Shown here: positions 58,199-64,000 of the stretch, piece after piece
Layout: the number at the start of each line of letters is the position of its first letter
Position numbering within the stretch: position 1 is the first letter of the stretch
Assembly: GCA_020859985.1 (NCBI GenBank)
Contig: JAJBVD010000006.1
Coordinates: 62,001-126,000 of the forward strand
Direction of reading: 5' to 3'
Length of the DNA: 64,000 bases
DNA from: Clostridiales bacterium
GTDB lineage: Bacteria; Bacillota; Clostridia; Lachnospirales; Lachnospiraceae
Notes under the pieces: model-generated
Database searches by the model: none
The model's input: the letters and a program-made list of their open reading frames with translations, nothing else
What the model was told of the DNA's origin: nothing
Made by a program: the position numbers and the translations under genes

Positions 58199-60895
58199 GT
58201 GGATAAACTGGAAATGAAAGACATTTCGGCTGCTGAACAGTCTGCGGATGCGGATCAGCCGGCTGAGGGTATAGCGGAGACGGATCTGACTGAAAGCAGG
58301 GAAGAACAATCCGGAAGAAGTCTCTGGTATAATATTAAATCATTTCGGCACAAGCTTGTGAGTACGCAGGTGATTCCGGAGGAAATGCGGATACCGGACA
58401 ATATTATTCCGATGGAACGGTTTTCTCCAAATGCCGCTGCAGGACTGACACAGGCGCAGGTGGACGACCGCGTTTTCCGTGGTCTGGTCAATACTGCTCC
58501 CGAGTCTCCGTCCAAGTCGTCAAAGGAGATCATTTACAGCAATGTCATTACGTACTTCAATCTGATTTTTTTCCTGATTGCGATACTTCTTATTCTGGTT
58601 GGCTCTTTCAGGGATATGACGTTTTTGCCGATCATTGCGGCGAATACGCTGATTGGTATTATACAGGAGCTGCATGCCAAAAAGGTTCTGGATGATCTGA
58701 ATATTCTGAATGCACCAAAATGCAGAGTCATCCGGGATGGAAAAGAGGGTGTGATCCCGGCGGAGGATCTGGTGCTGGATGACATTGTAGTTTTTGGCGC
58801 AGGCAATCAGATTCCGGCAGACTCTATTATTGAAGACGGCGAAGTGCTGGTCAATGAATCGCTGATCACCGGTGAGTCGGATCAGATCGCTAAGAAAAAG
58901 GGAGATGAACTGCTCTCGGGCAGTTTTATTGTGTCTGGCGAATGCCGTGCCAGGATGGACAAGATCGGTAAGGATTCCTATGTCTCTCAGCTCTCGCAGA
59001 AAGCGAAGGTGATGAATGACGCGGAATCTTCCGAGATGATCCGCTCTCTGAACAAACTGGTGAAGATAGTAGGTATTCTGATCATACCTATCGGGATCAT
59101 CCTGTTCAGCCAGCAGTATTTTATCAATGAATCCAGCGCAAGAGACAGCGTCACTGCTACGGTGGCTGCCATCATTGGCATGATTCCGGAAGGACTTTAC
59201 CTGCTGGCCAATGTGGCTCTGGCTGCGAGTGTGGCTCGTCTTGCAATGAAAAAAGTGCTTGTGCACGATATGAAATGCATTGAGACACTGGCGCGCGTTG
59301 ACGTGCTGTGTGTGGATAAGACCGGTACCATCACGGACAATACGATGACCGTAAAGAAAATGGTGCCGCTGCGCGTTTCTTCTAAGATGGAGGAGTGTCC
59401 TTCTGACCGTGCGGACGGTGGGGATACAATTTCGGACATGGATGAAGACGGTATCGGAGCGGCCCAGAGCCAGGAAGACTGTTTTACTCCGGAGGAGCTG
59501 GCTGAGACGGAGCTTGCGGTCGGAGATTTTGCTGCGGCGATGTCCGTGGACAATATTACGATGAAAGCGATTAAGGAACACTTTCGTAAGCGCACCGGAC
59601 AAAGACCGGAGCAGGTGTTTTCTTTTTCGTCCCAGTATAAATATAGCGGTGCTGTTTTTGGCGGAGTCGGCTATGTACTGGGTGCGCCGGAAATTATCCT
59701 GCGCGGAGATTATGCAAAGTATGCGGCTTCTGTAGAACGATACAGCCGACAGGGATACCGTGTACTGGTATTTGGCCGCTGTGCGGATACGCTGGAGGGC
59801 GGCGCACTGAATGTCCCGGTGGAGCCTCTCTGTATGATTCTGCTGGCGAACCCGATCCGGGAAAACGCTAAAGAAACATTCGCGTATTTTGCGGAACAGG
59901 GCGTTGAGATTAAAGTGATCTCGGGAGATAATCCGGTGACTGTTTCGGAAGTAGCCAAAGAGGCAGGCATAGAAAACGCGGAGCTCTATGTAGACGCGTC
60001 TGTTCTGTATGAGGAGGAAGAACTGCGGGCGGCGGCAAAACACTATACTGTGTTTGGACGTGTCTCGCCGGAACAGAAGCGTATTCTGATCAGTGCCCTG
60101 AAGGATGCGGGACATACCGTAGCAATGACCGGAGATGGTGTTAACGATGTTCTGGCGCTTAAGGATGCGGATTGTTCTGTAGCGATGGCATCCGGCAGTG
60201 ATGCGGCTGCGCAGGTGGCTCAGCTGGTGCTGTTGGAATCTGATTTTTCGAAAATGCCGTCTGTGGTGGCAGAAGGACGGCGCGTGGTCAACAATATTGA
60301 GCGGACAGCCTCCCTGTTTCTTGTAAAGAACATTTTCTCTCTGTGTATGTCCGTGCTTTCGATTATTTTTACCGTAAATTACCCGCTGGAGCCCTCGCAG
60401 ATCTCGCTGATCAGCCTCTTTACGATCGGAGTGCCGGCATTTATCATGTCGTTGGAGCGGAATACGGATCGAATACAGGGGCATTTCCTGAGCAATGTGC
60501 TGTTTAAGGCACTTCCAGGAGGCTTGACAGATTTTATCGTGATCAGTGGTTTGTATTTGTTCTGTGTGCAGTTTGGTGTGAATGAGACGGATCTTTCAAC
60601 GGCCTGTACGATCGTGTTGGCGATTGTCGGTATGATGGTGCTCTATCAGGTTGCCTCGCCAATGACGAAATTCCACTGGCTGCTCTGGTTTACTATGGCT
60701 GCCGGGCTGATTTACTGCATGATTTTTATGCGGAACATTTTCGGGATTACCAGTATTTCAAAAAACTGTCTGATGCTGCTTGTAATCTTTGCTATCGTTA
60801 CAGAGCCGACGTTCCGTTATTTAAGCCTTTGGATGAGAAAGCTTTCCGACTTCTGCCTGAATCGAAAAACACGGGCGAAAAAGAAGTCGTCATAA
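58199..60895 (+). CDS. P-type cation ATPase (CtpE-like)
   Basis: 898 residues, GTG start after AGAGGAA. Actuator TGES (224-227), phosphorylation site Asp373 in DKTGT, nucleotide-domain motif GAPE, and hinge TGDGVND (644-650) are present, with membrane helices before, between and after. An acidic 30-residue insert follows the phosphorylation site. The 70-residue N-terminal start without metal-binding Cys motifs argues against a CPx heavy-metal pump. The overall look is closest to the CtpE-type pumps, some of which move Ca2+; the ion is not certain. Confidence 0.85.
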   Translation: MDKLEMKDISAAEQSADADQPAEGIAETDLTESREEQSGRSLWYNIKSFRHKLVSTQVIPEEMRIPDNIIPMERFSPNAAAGLTQAQVDDRVFRGLVNTAPESPSKSSKEIIYSNVITYFNLIFFLIAILLILVGSFRDMTFLPIIAANTLIGIIQELHAKKVLDDLNILNAPKCRVIRDGKEGVIPAEDLVLDDIVVFGAGNQIPADSIIEDGEVLVNESLITGESDQIAKKKGDELLSGSFIVSGECRARMDKIGKDSYVSQLSQKAKVMNDAESSEMIRSLNKLVKIVGILIIPIGIILFSQQYFINESSARDSVTATVAAIIGMIPEGLYLLANVALAASVARLAMKKVLVHDMKCIETLARVDVLCVDKTGTITDNTMTVKKMVPLRVSSKMEECPSDRADGGDTISDMDEDGIGAAQSQEDCFTPEELAETELAVGDFAAAMSVDNITMKAIKEHFRKRTGQRPEQVFSFSSQYKYSGAVFGGVGYVLGAPEIILRGDYAKYAASVERYSRQGYRVLVFGRCADTLEGGALNVPVEPLCMILLANPIRENAKETFAYFAEQGVEIKVISGDNPVTVSEVAKEAGIENAELYVDASVLYEEEELRAAAKHYTVFGRVSPEQKRILISALKDAGHTVAMTGDGVNDVLALKDADCSVAMASGSDAAAQVAQLVLLESDFSKMPSVVAEGRRVVNNIERTASLFLVKNIFSLCMSVLSIIFTVNYPLEPSQISLISLFTIGVPAFIMSLERNTDRIQGHFLSNVLFKALPGGLTDFIVISGLYLFCVQFGVNETDLSTACTIVLAIVGMMVLYQVASPMTKFHWLLWFTMAAGLIYCMIFMRNIFGITSISKNCLMLLVIFAIVTEPTFRYLSLWMRKLSDFCLNRKTRAKKKSS

Positions 60896-60932
60896 GGATG
60901 CTCAAAAATAGGGTGGATTTTGTTGTGTTTTA

Positions 60933-60941
60933 TGATATAAT
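60933..60941 (+). promoter_or_regulatory. Extended -10 promoter of pyrH
   Basis: TG-A-TATAAT at 60933-60941 with a poor -35. The start would be near 60948. Confidence 0.5.
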
Positions 60942-61030
60942 TCTTTCATGTGCAGCAGCAGATACGTATCACGATGACGGAAGAAGACGCACAGAAAGGA
61001 GTGGCGGGGTGATTTCCCGGCAAAATTACG

Positions 61031-61726
61031 ATGAAAAGAGTTCTTTTAAAACTGAGTGGGGAAGCACTTGCGGGCGATAAAAAGATGGGATTTGATGAGC
61101 CCACAGTCACAAAAGTCGCTATGCAGGTGAAGACTCTGGCGGAACAGGGCATGGAGATTGGTATTGTGATCGGCGGCGGCAATTTCTGGAGAGGCCGCTC
61201 AAGCGAACATATAGACCGTACGAAGGCGGATCAGATTGGCATGCTTGCGACTGTGATGAACTGTATTTATGTATCGGAGATATTCCGGTCGGTCGGTCTT
61301 AAGACGGCTGTGATGACACCTTTTCAGTGCGGAGCATTTACGGAACTGTTTCAGAAGGACAAAGTGAATTCTTACTTTGCGGAACATGCTGTGGTGTTCT
61401 TTGCGGGCGGCACCGGACATCCGTATTTTTCCACGGACACGGCGACCGTGCTTCGTGCTGTTGAGATTGAGGCAGAGACAATCTTACTTGCAAAGTCCGT
61501 GGATGGTGTGTATGACAGTGATCCAAAGGAAAATCCGGCTGCGAAGAAATACAGCGAGATTTCCATTCAGAAGGTGATTGATGAACAGCTCGGTGTGGTA
61601 GACATGACAGCAGCAATCCTGTGCAGGGAGAACCGGATGCCGATGCTGGTGTTTGGATTAAATCAGGAGAACAGTATTGTAAATACCATGAATGGGACGT
61701 TAAACGGCACTCTGGTGACCGTGTGA
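61031..61726 (+). CDS. pyrH: UMP kinase
   Basis: 231 residues, the normal length. It phosphorylates UMP to UDP. RVLLKLSGEALAG, IVIGGGNFWRG, the ATP-site segments and AILCRENRMPMLVFGL are typical of the bacterial hexameric enzyme. The ribosome site is weak. It is the first gene of pyrH-frr-uppS-cdsA. Confidence 0.96.
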   Translation: MKRVLLKLSGEALAGDKKMGFDEPTVTKVAMQVKTLAEQGMEIGIVIGGGNFWRGRSSEHIDRTKADQIGMLATVMNCIYVSEIFRSVGLKTAVMTPFQCGAFTELFQKDKVNSYFAEHAVVFFAGGTGHPYFSTDTATVLRAVEIEAETILLAKSVDGVYDSDPKENPAAKKYSEISIQKVIDEQLGVVDMTAAILCRENRMPMLVFGLNQENSIVNTMNGTLNGTLVTV

Positions 61727-61741
61727 AAGGAGAAAAATTTT

Positions 61742-62293
61742 ATGGATGAAAGAATCAGGGTTTATGATGAGAAAATGACGAAGACGTACAACAATCTGCT
61801 TGAAGAGCTTGGCACCATCCGTGCGGGCCGAGCAAACCCGAATGTTTTGAACAAGATCCGCGTCGACTATTATGGAACTCCGACGCCGATTCAGCAGGTT
61901 GGCAATGTCACGGTTCCGGAGCCGCGGGTTCTGCAGATTCAGCCGTGGGAGTCCTCCATGGTGAAGGTGATCGAGAAAGCTCTTATGACCTCGGATATTG
62001 GCATTCATCCTTCGAATGACGGCAGGGTGATCCGTCTGGTTTTCCCGGAGCTGACGGAGGAACGCAGAAAAGATCTGGTAAAAGATGTGAAAAAGAAAGG
62101 CGAAGCCGCTAAGGTGGCGATCCGCAACATCCGCCGCGACGCCAACGAGGCGTTTAAAAAGCTTGGTAAGGGTGAAATCTCAGAAGATGAGGCTAAATCA
62201 TTGGGGGATGAGGCCCAGAAGCTTACGGATAAATATATGAAAGAGATTGATAAGGCTGTCGAGGAGAAGTCAAAAGAGGTTCTCACGGTATAA
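61742..62293 (+). CDS. frr: Ribosome recycling factor
   Basis: 183 residues with the typical LGTIRAGRANPNVLNKIRVD and EERRKDLVKDVKKKGE segments. It splits post-termination ribosomes together with EF-G. AAAGGAG precedes the ATG; 15 bp from pyrH. Confidence 0.97.
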   Translation: MDERIRVYDEKMTKTYNNLLEELGTIRAGRANPNVLNKIRVDYYGTPTPIQQVGNVTVPEPRVLQIQPWESSMVKVIEKALMTSDIGIHPSNDGRVIRLVFPELTEERRKDLVKDVKKKGEAAKVAIRNIRRDANEAFKKLGKGEISEDEAKSLGDEAQKLTDKYMKEIDKAVEEKSKEVLTV

Positions 62294-62419
62294 AAGGCGG
62301 GGGCTTTACATGGAATTACTGCAGCTGAGGCCGTACCTGTAGCTGTATTGATAAGAGTAGAAAGAGGTGGGGAGTCGAGACACTTGCCCACCTCTCTGAT
62401 CGTAATCAGGAGAGAAGTT

Positions 62420-63118
62420 ATGAATATTCCACAGCATGTAGCAATTATTCTGGACGGGAATGGCCGATGGGCCAAAAGTAAGGGCATGCCGCGCAGCTAT
62501 GGACATGCAAAGGGCGCACAGAATCTGGAGGTGATCTGTGAGGATGCCTGGAATATAGGCATTAAATATCTGACTGTATACTTGTTTTCTACAGAGAACT
62601 GGAAACGTTCAAAAGAAGAGGTTGACTCTCTGATGAAGCTGTTTCGCCGTTATACTAAGACGTGCATCAAGACTGCCCGTGATAATAATATGAAGGTTCG
62701 TGTGCTTGGAGATCCGAGCGCGCTGGCGGAGGATCTGCAGAAAAGTCTGGCTGACCTTGTGGAGACTTCTAAAAATAATACCGGCCTGAACTTTCAGATC
62801 GCTCTTAATTACGGGAGCCGGGACGAGATTGTCCGTGCTATCCGGAAGCTTGCCACGGACTGTGTGGATGGAAAGCTTGCTGTGTCAGATATTTCAGAAG
62901 AATGCTTTGCCGGCTATCTGGATACAGCCGGCGTACCGGATCCGGATCTTCTGATCCGCACCAGCGGTGAGCTGAGGCTGTCTAATTATCTGATGTGGCA
63001 GCTGGCCTACACAGAATTTTATTTCACAGATGTTCCCTGGCCGGATTTTACAAAGGAAGAGCTGCTGAAAGCCATTGAAAAATATAACAGCCGTGATCGC
63101 AGATACGGTGGGGCGTGA
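62420..63118 (+). CDS. uppS: Undecaprenyl diphosphate synthase (isoprenyl transferase)
   Basis: 232 residues from the ATG at 62420 (AGGAGAG upstream); the longer frame from 62348 is rejected. HVAIILDGNGRWAK with the catalytic Asp, the FSTENWKRS loop and the C-terminal RTSGELRLSNYLMWQ motif are present. It makes the C55 lipid carrier for wall synthesis. The leader of about 125 nt between frr and uppS shows no obvious structure. Confidence 0.97.
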   Translation: MNIPQHVAIILDGNGRWAKSKGMPRSYGHAKGAQNLEVICEDAWNIGIKYLTVYLFSTENWKRSKEEVDSLMKLFRRYTKTCIKTARDNNMKVRVLGDPSALAEDLQKSLADLVETSKNNTGLNFQIALNYGSRDEIVRAIRKLATDCVDGKLAVSDISEECFAGYLDTAGVPDPDLLIRTSGELRLSNYLMWQLAYTEFYFTDVPWPDFTKEELLKAIEKYNSRDRRYGGA

Positions 63119-63135
63119 GGGAAGGAAGCGGATTT

Positions 63136-63990
63136 ATGTTTCGTACAAGATTGTTAAGCGGCATTGTGCTGGTGGTTATCGCACTTGTCGTTATCATTGC
63201 CGGAGGGCCGGTGCTTGCCGCAGTTCTCCTTGCGGTTTCACTGGTCGGGATGAATGAGCTTTATCGTGCACTGCAAATAGAGAAACGGGAGGAACGTCCC
63301 AAAGAGCTGCAAAACAGCGGGCTGGCGTGCGGACCTCTGTCTCTGGCCGGATATCTTGGGTGCGTGTTATGGTATCTGCTTTTATTTTTTGATTTAAATG
63401 CATATACTTTGACAGTGGTGCTTGCAGTATTGATTCTCATGATGTCCATCTATGTCTTTACCTATCCGCGATACTGCACGGAGCAGGTGACCGGCGCATT
63501 TTTTGGATTTGTATATGTAGCTGTGATGCTCTCCTGTATTTATGAGCTGCGTATGATGGAGAACGGCGTTTATCTGGTTTGGCTGATTTTCTTTGCGTCC
63601 TGGGGCAGCGATACCTGTGCTTACTGTGTAGGTATGCTGATCGGGAAACATAAAATGACTCCGCGCTTAAGCCCGAAGAAATCTGTTGAAGGCGCGGTCG
63701 GAGGCGTGGCGGGAGCGGCTCTTCTTGGTGTGATTTATGCCAGGGCTATTTCCGGACAGCTCTCAGGCGAGGCGAATCACATGCTGTCTTTCGCAATCAT
63801 CTGTGCGATCGGTGCATTGATTTCCATGGTGGGAGATCTGGCGGCATCCGCGATCAAGCGCAATCATGATATTAAAGATTATGGGAACCTGATCCCGGGG
63901 CATGGCGGCATTCTGGACCGGTTTGACAGTGTGATATTTGTGGCTCCGGTGATTTATTATCTGACGCAGGCACTGGTGGGAAAATTCTGA
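63136..63990 (+). CDS. cdsA: Phosphatidate cytidylyltransferase (CDP-diglyceride synthase)
   Basis: 284 residues from the ATG at 63136 (GGAAGGAAG upstream); a GTG at 63115 overlapping the uppS stop is an alternative. Eight or so membrane helices and the family signature near the end, SAIKRNHDIKDYGNLIPGHG followed by GILDRFDS, are present. It makes CDP-diacylglycerol for phospholipid synthesis. It completes the conserved order after uppS. Confidence 0.96.
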   Translation: MFRTRLLSGIVLVVIALVVIIAGGPVLAAVLLAVSLVGMNELYRALQIEKREERPKELQNSGLACGPLSLAGYLGCVLWYLLLFFDLNAYTLTVVLAVLILMMSIYVFTYPRYCTEQVTGAFFGFVYVAVMLSCIYELRMMENGVYLVWLIFFASWGSDTCAYCVGMLIGKHKMTPRLSPKKSVEGAVGGVAGAALLGVIYARAISGQLSGEANHMLSFAIICAIGALISMVGDLAASAIKRNHDIKDYGNLIPGHGGILDRFDSVIFVAPVIYYLTQALVGKF

Positions 63991-64000
63991 TGCGGCCATC

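Noticed and set aside
58520-60484. 654-residue frame on the - strand opposite the P-type ATPase
   Set aside because: The ATPase motifs are all on the + strand; the antisense product has no domain.

Overview
The window reads as a chromosomal segment of a spore-forming, anaerobic, low-to-mid GC Firmicute, most likely a gut Lachnospiraceae. Evidence: spoVB and gpr sporulation genes, a forespore-type promoter in front of gpr, a Na+-translocating biotin decarboxylase operon, Rrf2/NifS/MnmA, strong AGGAGG ribosome sites, and the pyrH-frr-uppS-cdsA order. The genus cannot be fixed from the sequence alone. Most genes lie on the + strand; only spoVB, tRNA-Trp and tRNA-Pro are on the - strand.

Layout. 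0-6 kb: two small membrane proteins, guaB, a peptidoglycan amidase, a HEAT-repeat/RNA-methylase protein, tRNA-Gly and tRNA-Trp. 6.2-26.5 kb: a beta-mannan/beta-glucan utilisation locus. It holds a GH26 mannanase with CBM35, YesL, a giant membrane-anchored solute-binding protein, two pairs of ABC permeases, an NHL-repeat protein, a Yip1 protein, a DUF5696-type protein, a secreted protein with triplicated binding-like modules, a second solute-binding protein, a LacI regulator and a GH5 enzyme. No ABC ATPase is encoded here, so a shared MsmX-type ATPase elsewhere is expected. 26.6-32.7 kb: spoVB (-), an HTH-Fic protein with what looks like its own operator, and Rrf2-cysteine desulfurase-mnmA. 32.7-38.3 kb: a Na+-pump decarboxylase operon with two different carboxyltransferases sharing one set of membrane and biotin subunits. 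38.8-39.9 kb: a nucleotidyltransferase and tRNA-Pro.

40.2-48.3 kb is the most unusual region: a transmembrane Ser/Thr kinase (non-RD), a 937-residue Glu/Ser-repeat surface protein with Ig-like modules, a Ser/Gly-rich YARHG protein, a TcaA-like membrane protein and a CPBP intramembrane protease. Four of the five are membrane proteins with acidic, low-complexity linkers, which suggests an uncharacterised envelope-sensing system. 48.5-64 kb is mostly housekeeping: gltB-gltD, gpr, a PAS-GGDEF(degenerate)-EAL phosphodiesterase, a CtpE-like P-type ATPase, and pyrH-frr-uppS-cdsA.

Non-coding signals read directly from the sequence include clear promoters for all three tRNAs, an activator-type promoter ahead of the mannan locus, an operator/promoter overlap ahead of fic, a family of about 27-bp imperfect palindromes in 5' regions of genes (one copy flanked by an exact 8-bp direct repeat), and several hairpin-dense intergenic regions.
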